A stretch of DNA of 64,000 nt, taken from positions 2,364,501 to 2,428,500 of the forward strand of contig NZ_CP142675.1 of assembly GCF_036365825.1 (NCBI RefSeq), in the 5' to 3' direction. This document shows positions 54,488-62,559 of this stretch, piece after piece (the first letter of the stretch is position 1; every line of letters begins with the position of its first letter). The stretch is from Qipengyuania sp. HL-TH1. Its GTDB lineage: Bacteria > Pseudomonadota > Alphaproteobacteria > Sphingomonadales > Sphingomonadaceae. The notes below the pieces were generated by a model. That model did not search any database, was not told where the DNA came from, and saw only the letters and a program-made list of their open reading frames with translations. A program made the translations under genes and the position numbers.

Positions 54488-54592
54488 ATGCGGAAGTGGC
54501 TTAAGGTCTGGGGCATCAGAATTGAGTTCGCCTTGCTCGCGTCAGTGTCCCTGATAGGGCTGGTCCTGAGCCTTCAATCCTGCACTGGCTGA
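54488..54592 (+). CDS. 34-residue single-pass membrane peptide
   Basis: A short ORF 11 bases after the previous gene: MRKWLKVWGIRIEFALLASV then SLIGLVLSLQSCTG, one hydrophobic helix with a basic N-terminus and a terminal Ser-Cys-Thr-Gly. GAGG stands eight bases before the ATG. Position, ribosome-binding site and clean membrane pattern support it as a real gene. Function unknown. Confidence 0.5.
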   Translation: MRKWLKVWGIRIEFALLASVSLIGLVLSLQSCTG

Positions 54593-54612
54593 GAAGAAAT
54601 TCGATCTCCCGA

Positions 54613-55836
54613 TCAACCCTTCGCAAACTTCCCCATGATGACCTTTCCTCCAGTCCGGAGCTCATCGAGGTAGTCGCTCCACCATTGAGCCATCCGCACG
54701 CGCTCGTCCCAATGCTTGCCGCGATGGTAGATGCCACGCACAACATTGCTGTCGCCATGTGCCAAGGCACGCTCGATCGCATCAGGATTCCAAAGGCCCG
54801 ACTCGTTCAGGAATGTCGATGCTGTCGCCCGGAGTCCATGAGCGGTGACTTCTTCCTTCGAGTATCCCATGCGACGGAATGCGGCATTGAGCGTGTTTTC
54901 ACTCATGGGACGCTTGGAGCTGCGCGCAGATGGGAAAACATATCCTTCGCGGCCGAGCATCTCGGCCAGATCAGTGAGATAGCCTCTAACCTGCTTGGAA
55001 AGTGGGACGGCATGCGCTCGGCGCGCTTTCATTTTACCGGCAGGGATCTTCCAGACCCCATCGACGAGGTCGATCTCATGCCATTCGGCGTGCCGGAGTT
55101 CGCCGGGGCGTACGAACACATGCGGCGCTATCTGCAAGGCCAACTTCGTCACCATGTAGCCAGTAAAGTCGTCGATTGCGCGCAGCAGCCCACCTAGCTC
55201 GGTGGGCTCGAGGATTGCTGCATAATGCGTGGCTCTCGGCGTTACGAGAGCGCCCTTCAGCATACTGGTCGGATCGGATTTGCAGCGGGTGGTAGCAACA
55301 CCGTAGCGAAACACGCGGCCTGCGAACGACCGACATTTCTTCGCAGTCTCGTGCTTACCGGTGGCTTCCAGCCGTTTGAGGGGAGCCAGAACTTCGAACG
55401 GCTCGATCTCGTTGATGGGTCGGTTCCCGATGGCAGGCGCAAGCTTGTCGAGGAAATAGTTGGCCTTGACGATCGTGCCATCGGCGCGGCCGTTCTGGAC
55501 CATCATCTGTTCAATATACTCACGTGCGACTGCCTCGAACGTCTGTGCAGAAAGGAACTCTGCGCGGATTTTCCGCTTCCGCTTCTCAAAAGCCGGGTCG
55601 CCCCCTGAAGCAACAGCTCGTCGCGCCTCGTAGGCCGCGTCTCGCGCTTGCTTGAGGCTGATGTCGGGATAGCTGCCGATGCAGAGCTTCTTTTGCGCGC
55701 CGCCGATCCGGTATCGGAATCGCCAAAGTTTGCCGCCGGTCGGCGTGACCTCAACATATAGGCCGCGCTCATCGGTTACCTTGTACGGCTTATCCTTGGG
55801 CTTGAGTGCGCGGAGGCGAGTATCTGTCAGCGGCAT
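54613..55836 (-). CDS. int: Tyrosine recombinase/integrase (P4-like)
   Basis: A 407-residue integrase likely responsible for inserting this element at a tRNA-Leu gene. The N-terminal DUF4102 domain is clear (LTDTRLRALKPKDKPYKVTD, GLYVEVTPTGGKLWRFRYRI). The catalytic domain keeps VRPGELRHAEW (Arg), EVTAHGLRATASTF (HxxR), RALAHGDSNVVRG (His) and IYHRGKHWDERVRM (Tyr nucleophile). No disruption is visible. The gene starts 166 bases from a 22-bp copy of a tRNA-Leu 3' end (56002-56023), the expected place for attP. Confidence 0.92.
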   Translation of the reverse strand: MPLTDTRLRALKPKDKPYKVTDERGLYVEVTPTGGKLWRFRYRIGGAQKKLCIGSYPDISLKQARDAAYEARRAVASGGDPAFEKRKRKIRAEFLSAQTFEAVAREYIEQMMVQNGRADGTIVKANYFLDKLAPAIGNRPINEIEPFEVLAPLKRLEATGKHETAKKCRSFAGRVFRYGVATTRCKSDPTSMLKGALVTPRATHYAAILEPTELGGLLRAIDDFTGYMVTKLALQIAPHVFVRPGELRHAEWHEIDLVDGVWKIPAGKMKARRAHAVPLSKQVRGYLTDLAEMLGREGYVFPSARSSKRPMSENTLNAAFRRMGYSKEEVTAHGLRATASTFLNESGLWNPDAIERALAHGDSNVVRGIYHRGKHWDERVRMAQWWSDYLDELRTGGKVIMGKFAKG

Positions 55837-56001
55837 GTGGGGGCCTTTTCATCTGGGCCTTTGCGAAACGGCCTCAAAAGGCCCACAAAAGTGTCTGGAA
55901 CCCCCGAGAACAGGCGGGACGATCCGGAACGATCCAAGGGCCAAATCCCTAGGATTTCTGCGGGTTTTATAGATTATTTGGGAGAACGTGAGAAGAACAA
56001 A

Positions 56002-56023
56002 TGGTGCCCAGAAGAGGACTCGA
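56002..56023 (-). other. tRNA-Leu 3'-end segment, likely integrase attachment core
   Basis: Read on the minus strand these 22 bases match the last bases of a leucine tRNA: T-loop end TCGAGTCC, acceptor strand TCTTCTGGGCA and CCA. The match ends exactly at base 56023, after which the sequence is unrelated and AT-rich, so no tRNA gene is present. The tRNA body would lie to the right if this were the integrated tRNA-proximal junction; because it does not, the site is best read as an attP, or as a junction between accreted elements. Confidence 0.7.
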
Positions 56024-56492
56024 TAATACTTAATAAGAATTTGTAATTGTTTTCAAAGGGAAATTTGATCTACGAATATGGCACAACCACTGGCACTAAA
56101 TGATTTCAAAGTATTGGTTCGATTACCAATCTCTATTGAAATCACTTATTCTCATTACATCTCATCACGTCTTACCACAAGCTTTTCTTATCAACTCGAT
56201 TGGGGCTGTAGGCTTTGATATTAATCGTTGGCAAGCTCGCAATCGTGCGGCAGCACCTTGCAAACGGTGAGGGCAAGGCACCCCTTGTTTTGCTCATTTG
56301 TGCGCAGCGCAATATACGACAGGTACGCGAAGGTCGCTAACGCTCTGCAGCATAGTCAACTAATGGGCCGGAAACGGAATGGCAGGTTCTGAAACAGTTT
56401 TAGGAAAAGCGGACGCTTCTCTGACTGTTACGCCATGGGGATGGTCCGCACGTCGCTGCCTTTTTCGGTCCCGGGCCCTGCGACAGTGTTGG
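56024..56492. other. AT-rich stretch without genes next to the attachment core
   Basis: 469 bases with no convincing gene. The first 150 bases are markedly AT-rich compared with the rest of the window and contain several ATC/CATT-type short repeats (for example TCATTACATCTCATCACGTC near 56150), which could be integrase arm-binding or excisionase sites. No tRNA, terminator or promoter could be assigned with confidence. Confidence 0.4.
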
Positions 56493-57116
56493 TTAGTCGG
56501 GCGTAAAGAACGCGCGCACTTTGGCGAGAAACGAATTTGCGGATTTTGCTCCCACTTTCTTCGTCGCTGCAAGCAGCGGAGCGTTGAAATCAACTTCAGA
56601 CCGTAAACCGTAGGGCGCCGTCAAGCACGTGCACCCCGTCGGCGCGAACAGCCCCCAATCGGCAGGCACTGGTGTTCGGTCGAGGCCGGAACAGACCGTA
56701 CAAGCATCAGGATGAAATACGTCGTATTGGATTTCGATCGGATAATCGGGATGGTTGGCCATCATACGTGCATAGGACTGCGCATTGCGGTGCCGGAAGA
56801 TCACGAAAGATGCTCGCAAAAGCGTGATCTCGTGCGCTCGGATCGGATCCAGCATGCCTTTTTCGCTGATTTCGGCAAGTGCCGCGCGGCTCAGAAAGGC
56901 GTTTGCCCTGATTCCGATCGCACGCTTTTCATCATCGGAGAGCTGACCTCCCATTTTACGGTAAGTGGTGCAGACCGACCGCGGATGCTCCCCATGGAAA
57001 TCGCACAGCAAGTCTTTGATCGTTGCCGCGGCTCCCGGTTTAAGAAGGCCGAGATGTTCGACCGCTTCTTGAGCGGCTCCCATGCGGATTGACTGTTGGT
57101 CGGGAAGACTGTCCAT
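56493..57116 (-). CDS. Uncharacterised protein with a C-terminal Cys cluster
   Basis: A 207-residue protein of unknown function. The C-terminal part has DACTVCSGLDRTPVPADWGL and TGCTCLTAPYGLRS, four cysteines that could bind zinc, in a layout reminiscent of the C-termini of Mu-F-like phage head proteins (C-x2-C ... P-x-G-C-x-C), a weak similarity. I chose the ATG at 57116; an in-frame TTG at 57200 would extend it. It stands alone on the minus strand between the attachment core and the ImmA/IrrE trio. Confidence 0.5.
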   Translation of the reverse strand: MDSLPDQQSIRMGAAQEAVEHLGLLKPGAAATIKDLLCDFHGEHPRSVCTTYRKMGGQLSDDEKRAIGIRANAFLSRAALAEISEKGMLDPIRAHEITLLRASFVIFRHRNAQSYARMMANHPDYPIEIQYDVFHPDACTVCSGLDRTPVPADWGLFAPTGCTCLTAPYGLRSEVDFNAPLLAATKKVGAKSANSFLAKVRAFFTPD

Positions 57117-57474
57117 GACAAGCAATACTGCCCAACACCGGCCCGGCTGGGCAAGCACAAAGACCTCAGCGGAGTTATCCTCGGATGTCGAACTCTGCAA
57201 ACGGCGATCCCGACGTGCCCCACCCGCTGCTCAGCGGCCACGTGAACAATGCACAGCACGGCTACCTTATAGCGGAATGGCTGCTTGCTGATACGCACCA
57301 GTCGAAACCGGTGCGGCAGGAATTTGAACAGACGGCCCACTAACCATGCCAGCGAAGTCGGAAGTGAAGATCAAAGCGACACGTTGGCCAACATTGGGCC
57401 GTGAGCCGACAGGCGCTTTTGGGACCACCCTTTCGAGATAGCTGCCCTTGTGCGAACAAGGCTCGGGTTGAACT
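57117..57474. other. Intergenic region, no gene seen
   Basis: 358 bases between two minus-strand genes. Short open frames on either strand have no start signals or domains. It must contain the promoter of the 207-codon gene and the 3' end of the ImmA/IrrE transcript, but I saw no clear terminator hairpin. Confidence 0.4.
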
Positions 57475-58230
57475 CTACTCGAGCATTTCGGCGGATTTAA
57501 TCACTACCAAAGTGAGGGCGTCACCCGTCGACATCCGAACGGTCTGCTCATAGACCTCGTATCGTTCCGCCTCCCAACGATCAAACCAAGCATCGGCGCC
57601 AATCAGGCTTCTGGTCGTCCGTTCTTTCGTGCCGTGAAGAACCTCAAGAGCGTCGGAATCGGCGTCAATCTCATCGCGCGGAAACCAGCGGTCAGGAACA
57701 GTGGGGCCGCGTTTGAACCAACGCCTCCCGTTTGGGCCGTGACAAACGAGCAATGCGGGCTCCGGACCATAGTCCACCATTCTCAGCGCTGTTGCTGTCC
57801 GACTGGTCTGAAATTCAGCTCTGATCTGATCCACCGCATCGAAGGTCGCTTTGCCGTACTGCTTCGCCATTGGCGCAAAGAGGAAACCGGGCAGCAACAG
57901 GTCGGCGGCATAGGCATCCGCGACGCGCTCCGGATCCGTGAGGCTGCGTCTTTGGTTACCGATCTCGTCGGAACGACAAACGAACGAGCGGCCGCGATGA
58001 TATTTCCAGTGACCCAGCTCATGCGCGACCGAAAAGCGCCGCCGTTGCCAAATCCCGCTGGAATCGACGGTGATGATCGCTCGATCACCGTAGCCGATTA
58101 TACGAGCCTCGCAGCTATCGAGCTTCGCAAACCGGACCTCTGCACCCGCGTCCCAGGCGATGGCCTCGACATCAATGTCCTTCGCGGCGTCAATGCCTAG
58201 TTCCCGCAACAGCTTCTCGGCGGCGCTCAT
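57475..58230 (-). CDS. ImmA/IrrE-family zinc metallopeptidase
   Basis: Proteases of this family (ImmA, IrrE/PprI, CapP) cleave a partner repressor in response to DNA damage or phage signals. The 251-residue product has HELGH at residues 70-74 and ERVADAYAADLLLPG at about 101-115, giving the third zinc ligand and the family's LLLP signature. The C-terminal 120 residues are an extra domain with VPDRWFPRDEID. The ATG at 58230 has GAGG five bases upstream and lies five bases after the 144-codon gene. As last gene of a three-gene operon facing away from the CBASS genes it may act like CapP, with an unusual partner. Confidence 0.85.
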   Translation of the reverse strand: MSAAEKLLRELGIDAAKDIDVEAIAWDAGAEVRFAKLDSCEARIIGYGDRAIITVDSSGIWQRRRFSVAHELGHWKYHRGRSFVCRSDEIGNQRRSLTDPERVADAYAADLLLPGFLFAPMAKQYGKATFDAVDQIRAEFQTSRTATALRMVDYGPEPALLVCHGPNGRRWFKRGPTVPDRWFPRDEIDADSDALEVLHGTKERTTRSLIGADAWFDRWEAERYEVYEQTVRMSTGDALTLVVIKSAEMLE

Positions 58231-58235
58231 CGACC

Positions 58236-58670
58236 TCAACGCGGATTGCCTTGATCGTCGATTGCACCCAAGTCGCGGAGATCCCGCAGTATATCGTCAA
58301 TCTCACGCTCGGATGCACCCTCGCCCTTACGCGCCGCCATGGTCATGCGATCCCGGAGGCGGCCATCATTTGCCGCAAACTGTGCGAGAATCTCCTGCTT
58401 GCGCGAGATCGGCAGGTGGAACAAGTTCGAGGCAGCGCGATCTGCTCGCGCTTCCGCTAGTCCAGCGCGAGCGCGCGCGAGCCGCAACTTCCCGCTTTCA
58501 GCAACCAAGCCCTCAATATGGGCGCGCAGTTCTGCGGCAACAACTTCCGGATCGAACCCGTCGGCACGAGTCTCCGCGAACACCTCTTCATCGGAAAGGG
58601 TCATCCAGTCCTCGACCAACGCGTCTGCGAACGGCAACAGCTTTTGCCCAGGCGTCGTGTTACGTGTCAT
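58236..58670 (-). CDS. Uncharacterised 144-residue protein between sigma-like and ImmA/IrrE genes
   Basis: A soluble, helical, charged protein: LPFADALVEDWMTLSDEEVF, AAELRAHIEGLVAESGKLRL, ARAGLAEARADRAASNLFHL, then MTMAARKGEGASEREIDDIL. The helical arrangement and its place between a sigma-like protein and a protease suggest an adaptor, anti-sigma or protease substrate role; nothing in the sequence proves it. It overlaps the sigma-like gene by ATGA and ends five bases before the protease ATG. Confidence 0.7.
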   Translation of the reverse strand: MTRNTTPGQKLLPFADALVEDWMTLSDEEVFAETRADGFDPEVVAAELRAHIEGLVAESGKLRLARARAGLAEARADRAASNLFHLPISRKQEILAQFAANDGRLRDRMTMAARKGEGASEREIDDILRDLRDLGAIDDQGNPR

Positions 58671-59233
58671 TGGACCCAGCCTTTCGGAAAGGCGACATTG
58701 ATGCGCCGACGCATCCTGCGCCGAATCGTAGCGAAGGTCGCTTCATCCCAGTCGCCGAGTGCGCGTATTTCCCCGGCGTTCATATCCTCGAGATCGCCCA
58801 TAAGGACGAGCTGAGCATCTTCATCGTCGTGGAACAAACCTTCAAGCGCCTTCAATCGTGCTTGGGAATCTTCGCGTTCCAGCAACGTCTCCTCCGCATT
58901 TCGATCGGTGGCCCGCGGTTCGATGACAACCTGGCCATCGTCCAAAGTGGAACTCATACTTTCGATCATGGGTTCCTCCTTCTCGCTCTCTCGCGCGGCC
59001 CACGCCATGCTGCGCATCGCGCCAATGAGAAAGTTCAAGAGAGGCAAGTCCTTCGGGCATTTTCGTGTGCCATCCAGCGCCCTTCGGATGGCTTCGTTGA
59101 CGACATCACGTGCCTCGACCCCAATCCCGACCGCATAAATTACGGCTGCACGTTCTAGGCGCAAGAAGTCGGCCGCCGTTAGCGCGGCAAGAGCGTCTTG
59201 TACCTCCTGCGTCGTGAGGACCGCCGTACTCAA
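58667..59233 (-). CDS. Sigma-70-like (ECF-type) regulatory protein
   Basis: About 188 residues. The N-terminal half resembles sigma region 2 (ALTAADFLRLERAAVIYAVG, ARDVVNEAIRRALDGTRKCP, PLLNFLIGAMRSMAWAARES), the C-terminal part region 4 (LEGLFHDDEDAQLVLMGDLE, MNAGEIRALGDWDEATFATI, then RRRMRRRI). The linker is acidic. No ATG fits: TTG at 59233 (GGGGGC upstream) or TTG at 59266 are the choices. First gene of the sigma-like/144/ImmA trio, divergent from the CBASS operon across 184 bases. It may drive or sense expression of the defence genes; that is inference. Confidence 0.7.
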   Translation of the reverse strand: MSTAVLTTQEVQDALAALTAADFLRLERAAVIYAVGIGVEARDVVNEAIRRALDGTRKCPKDLPLLNFLIGAMRSMAWAARESEKEEPMIESMSSTLDDGQVVIEPRATDRNAEETLLEREDSQARLKALEGLFHDDEDAQLVLMGDLEDMNAGEIRALGDWDEATFATIRRRMRRRINVAFPKGWVQ

Positions 59234-59417
59234 ATCATTGCCCCCGTTCTTGACCCCTCGACACAATAGGCTGCGATGGCGTCGATCTCGGACGTTACGA
59301 GAAAAAAATAATTGGGCAATGTCCGAGGCCCAGCTTCCACCAGCCTACGTGTTCAGAAGATCAACTAGCGGCGAAGTCGTACGAAATGTTGGTCGGCGAA
59401 CTGATGAGGCATATATC

Positions 59418-59642
59418 ATGGCAGGAAAAAACCAGCATGTTGTTCCCCACGCGAATGGATGGGCGGTTCGGGGCGCGGGCAATAACCGCGTGACCTCGGT
59501 GCATCAGACGCAACGTGAGGCGAACGAGCAAGCGCGTGACATCGCGCAGAATCAGTCCAGCGAAGTGCTGATCCACGGTCGCAATGGTCGCATTCGTGAA
59601 CGCAACAGCTACGGCAACGATCCGTTCCCCCCGAAAGGATAA
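59418..59642 (+). CDS. DUF2188 protein at the head of the CBASS operon
   Basis: A 74-residue protein with the DUF2188 pattern: KNQHVVPHANGWAVRGAGNN, then TQREANEQARDIAQNQSSEV and GRNGRIRERNSYGNDPFPPK. I chose the ATG at 59418, where the family begins; an in-frame ATG at 59319 would add 33 codons of poor quality. It lies 7 bases before the CD-NTase gene, so it is probably co-transcribed. Function unknown; DUF2188 proteins often occur in defence contexts, but no activity can be inferred. Confidence 0.8.
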   Translation: MAGKNQHVVPHANGWAVRGAGNNRVTSVHQTQREANEQARDIAQNQSSEVLIHGRNGRIRERNSYGNDPFPPKG

Positions 59643-59649
59643 CCGAACA

Positions 59650-60951
59650 ATGGCGACTGCTCCCGCCCCCGAACTCGATACCTCTACGCTCGACGAGATT
59701 CTTCTCGACCTAGCCGTCCTCATCGAACTCAGCCCGCACGATCGTGAGATCGCGGAAAACCGCTACCGGCGGCTCAAGGAATATGTCGAACGTCCGACGA
59801 GCCCGTTGCGGCCATATCTCGTCGATGGCGAGAGCTTGATCTATGCGCAAGGATCCGTCGCTACCAGCACGACGATCTTGAGCGGCGACAACGACGACCG
59901 TTTCGACGTCGACGCTATCGTGGAAATTGACGTGCCGCTGCACTGGCCCGAAAGCGAACCGCTCGACCAGCTGTTCGAGACACTGAAGAACTTCCCCGGC
60001 GCCGTTGAGGTGGTTCGTTGCACCCGCTGCGTTCAGATCCGCTTTGCCTTCATGCACATGGACGTCACCGTCATGGATCGTCGGCAGCGGATGGGTGGTG
60101 AGCGGCCCGGCCATATTTTCCATTCGCCAGATACCGGACCGACCTATCGCGTCGATTCGAATCCCTGGGGATTCACCGGTTGGTTTCGGACTCAGGTAGG
60201 CATTGGTGAGCGCCTGTTTGAGCAGCGGCTTAAAGCTGCGCGCGACGCGGCGGGCTTGTCCCGCCTGATTGTGGTCGACGAAGCGGAGCGCCGCATCCTC
60301 GCCGATGCCGAGCAAGTACCGCTTCCGCCGATGATCCCATCTCGGATCGACGCGCAGGAAGCGGTCGCGCTAAAGCTCCTGAAGCGTTACCTTAACTTGC
60401 GCTACACGCACTCGCGCCTGAAGCGGCCGCCGTCGATCTGGCTCACCAAGCTGACCGGCGACATGGGGCTGATTCAGGGCGGGCTTACTCTTCAACTCTA
60501 TGCCCTGTCGAAGTTCATCTCCGATAGCCTGCGCGAGCACCTGGCACGCCGCACGGTGCCTCGTGAAGTGAATCCGAGCTACCCACCCGACAAGATCAAT
60601 GATCGTTGGCCGCGTGCATGGCCGGAGGCGGAATCCGACATGACCGTGCTGGCGGACCACCTCGACCTGCTCGCGGATGCCATCGAAAAGATGAACTGCT
60701 CTTCGCAGAGCGCGATCCTGAAGAAGATCGACGAACTGTTCGGCGAACGGTTCGGGCAGGAAGAACGCCGCATTCTCAAGGATCGCTACGATCGGCGAAC
60801 CACAAGCGGGGGCGATTTGCTCATCAAGCCGGGTTCCGGGACGATCTACACACCGGCGATTGCTGCCGCGAAACAGGAAGTGCAGCCAATTCCGCAGCAT
60901 CGCTTCCATCCCGGTCGCCTGCCCTCGGATGGAGAAGCCTCGGGTGGCTGA
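59650..60951 (+). CDS. CBASS CD-NTase (cGAS/DncV-like nucleotidyltransferase)
   Basis: Makes the cyclic oligonucleotide alarm signal after phage infection. The 433-residue protein has the polymerase-beta-like core: YAQGSVATSTTIL (GS motif), RFDVDAIVEI (first two catalytic Asp, D-x-D) and MHMDVTVMDR (third acidic residue), followed by the helical OAS1-C-like part with DAQEAVALKLLKRYLNLRY. All active-site residues appear intact. The ATG at 59650 is near the DUF2188 stop, and the stop overlaps the E2-like gene. Product identity cannot be told by eye; effectors of patatin type respond to cGAMP-like dinucleotides in known systems. Confidence 0.9.
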   Translation: MATAPAPELDTSTLDEILLDLAVLIELSPHDREIAENRYRRLKEYVERPTSPLRPYLVDGESLIYAQGSVATSTTILSGDNDDRFDVDAIVEIDVPLHWPESEPLDQLFETLKNFPGAVEVVRCTRCVQIRFAFMHMDVTVMDRRQRMGGERPGHIFHSPDTGPTYRVDSNPWGFTGWFRTQVGIGERLFEQRLKAARDAAGLSRLIVVDEAERRILADAEQVPLPPMIPSRIDAQEAVALKLLKRYLNLRYTHSRLKRPPSIWLTKLTGDMGLIQGGLTLQLYALSKFISDSLREHLARRTVPREVNPSYPPDKINDRWPRAWPEAESDMTVLADHLDLLADAIEKMNCSSQSAILKKIDELFGERFGQEERRILKDRYDRRTTSGGDLLIKPGSGTIYTPAIAAAKQEVQPIPQHRFHPGRLPSDGEASGG

Positions 60952-61435
60952 TGGCTCAAGATCCACACATGCACAACTGAATGCCATGCGCCGCCTGTGG
61001 CCGAACTTCCACGGGCGGCGTCACGAAAACGGCCTGGTGGTCTGGCGCGGAGTGCTCAAGCCACGCGCACAAGCGTACGCCGTGAACATATTGTGGTGGC
61101 CGGGGAAGATTGATCGCCCCTATGTGATGATCGCCGATCCGCCAATCGAGCCTCGGCCTGGAGGCAACTATGTCCAGATTCCTCACCTGATGTTTGATTC
61201 GGACAACCCTATAAAGTCGGGGCTTTGTCTGTTCGATCCGGACGGGCGGGAGTGGAGCGATGCGGATCTCATCTCGGAGACGACAGTGAAATGGACTAGC
61301 GAGTGGCTGCACTACTACGAGCTGTGGCACCTCACCGGGGAGTGGCTGGGACCGAGCGTCGGATACGAGTCGGTCGCACAGATGAACGCCATTGAAGCTG
61401 AGTCCATTCGCGCAGCCGTGGCTGATGTTCACTGA
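60944..61435 (+). CDS. cap2: E2-like Cap2 protein (E2-only, type II-short CBASS)
   Basis: Ubiquitin-E2-like protein that primes the CD-NTase by conjugating its C-terminus. About 163 residues; no E1 domain is present. The E2 active-site region reads VQIPHLMFDSDNPIKSGLCL with His 81 and candidate catalytic Cys 95, followed by FDPDGREW and WLHYYELWHLTGEWLGPSVG, which match bacterial E2 proteins of CBASS. The CD-NTase ends in Gly-Gly, as expected for the substrate of such conjugation. I chose GTG at 60944, which overlaps the CD-NTase stop; ATG at 60986 is the alternative. Confidence 0.82.
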   Translation: MADGSRSTHAQLNAMRRLWPNFHGRRHENGLVVWRGVLKPRAQAYAVNILWWPGKIDRPYVMIADPPIEPRPGGNYVQIPHLMFDSDNPIKSGLCLFDPDGREWSDADLISETTVKWTSEWLHYYELWHLTGEWLGPSVGYESVAQMNAIEAESIRAAVADVH

Positions 61436-62456
61436 TCGCCGTGCCGGAAGCCTGGCGATTCGCCGGGGCCGCCAGCCCTGGCCGGAGGGCAAGGTCTTCA
61501 AGATACTTTCCCTCGACGGCGGAGGGATCAAGGGCATCTACAGTGCTCAGTTCCTTGCCCGATGCGAGCAGGAGCTGACCGCTGGCAAGCCCCTGGCATC
61601 CTATTTCGACATGATCGCCGGAACGTCAACCGGCGGCATTATCGCGCTGGGACTCGCGCTCGGCTATTCCACCTCGGATATTCTGGATTTCTACACGAAC
61701 GACGGACGCAGAATATTTCCTCCGTTGCCCACTACCCGGCTCGGCAAATGGTGGCGAGGCTTCCGCTGGCTGTTCCGGCCGCATCTCAACCACCAGGAAT
61801 TGGAAAAGGCGCTGAGACTAAGGTTTGGCGACCGTTTCCTCGGCGAAGCAACGACGCGGGTCGTCATCCCCGCCTTTTTGGTCCCCAAGACCGAAATCGC
61901 GGTGTTCAAGACCGACCACCACTCCGATTTCCGCAACGACTACAAGACGCGGGCTTGGGAGGTTGCCCGCGCGACTTCCGCAGCTCCCACCTATTTGAAA
62001 GGGTACGAACACACGCCCTCAGGCCGAATTTTCATCGACGGCGGCGTTTGGGCAAACAACCCGGTGATGGTGGCACTAGTGGACGTATTGAGCGCCTATG
62101 AGATTTCACCTGACCAAATCGACATCCTTAGCATTGGCACCGGCAATCCGCCGTTCGAATTGCGGCCGAAAGCGGCGCTAGGCGGCGCAGTTTCTTGGCG
62201 AGGGGCGATCAAAGCGGCGATGTTCCTGACCACCGACAATGCAACGGCTCAGGCCAAGTTATTGCTCGGACCTGATACATGTCTCCGGGTCGAGCCCGCT
62301 GGCGATGACGGGACTATCGAAATGGACGATTACGATCGAGCGCTATCTATCCTTCCGAGATCGGCGGATCGGGATTTCGACGAATTGAGAGAGGAAGTCG
62401 CGCGGTTTTTTGCCGAAGCTGCGCTCCCAAGGGAACGTCACTACACTGATGCATAG
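61425..62456 (+). CDS. capV: Patatin-like phospholipase effector CapV
   Basis: CBASS effector that degrades membrane phospholipids when bound by the cyclic nucleotide. The 343-residue protein has the oxyanion loop DGGGIKG at 31-37, the nucleophile elbow GTSTG with Ser 68, and the catalytic Asp in DGG at 205-207 (FIDGGVWANNP). A proline/arginine-rich N-terminus precedes. The ATG at 61425 overlaps the E2 stop. Complete and apparently active, unlike the patatin fragment at 34618. Confidence 0.9.
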   Translation: MFTDRRAGSLAIRRGRQPWPEGKVFKILSLDGGGIKGIYSAQFLARCEQELTAGKPLASYFDMIAGTSTGGIIALGLALGYSTSDILDFYTNDGRRIFPPLPTTRLGKWWRGFRWLFRPHLNHQELEKALRLRFGDRFLGEATTRVVIPAFLVPKTEIAVFKTDHHSDFRNDYKTRAWEVARATSAAPTYLKGYEHTPSGRIFIDGGVWANNPVMVALVDVLSAYEISPDQIDILSIGTGNPPFELRPKAALGGAVSWRGAIKAAMFLTTDNATAQAKLLLGPDTCLRVEPAGDDGTIEMDDYDRALSILPRSADRDFDELREEVARFFAEAALPRERHYTDA

Positions 62457-62559
62457 CCGAAAAGACGGCCACTATTGGGTCATCAAATCTACCTGTCGAA
62501 TGACCGGGCATGGGGCGCATTCCAGACTGACCGCTTTGCATGCCTGTCGGCAACTGCCC

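Noticed and set aside
56002-56023. A functional tRNA-Leu gene
   Set aside because: Only 22 bases of the 3' end match; the adjoining sequence does not continue the tRNA.
58160-59158. A 332-codon plus-strand frame over the sigma-like and 144-codon genes
   Set aside because: Arg/Pro/Ser-rich composition typical of an antisense frame, while the minus strand has overlapping ATGA-coupled genes with plausible domains.
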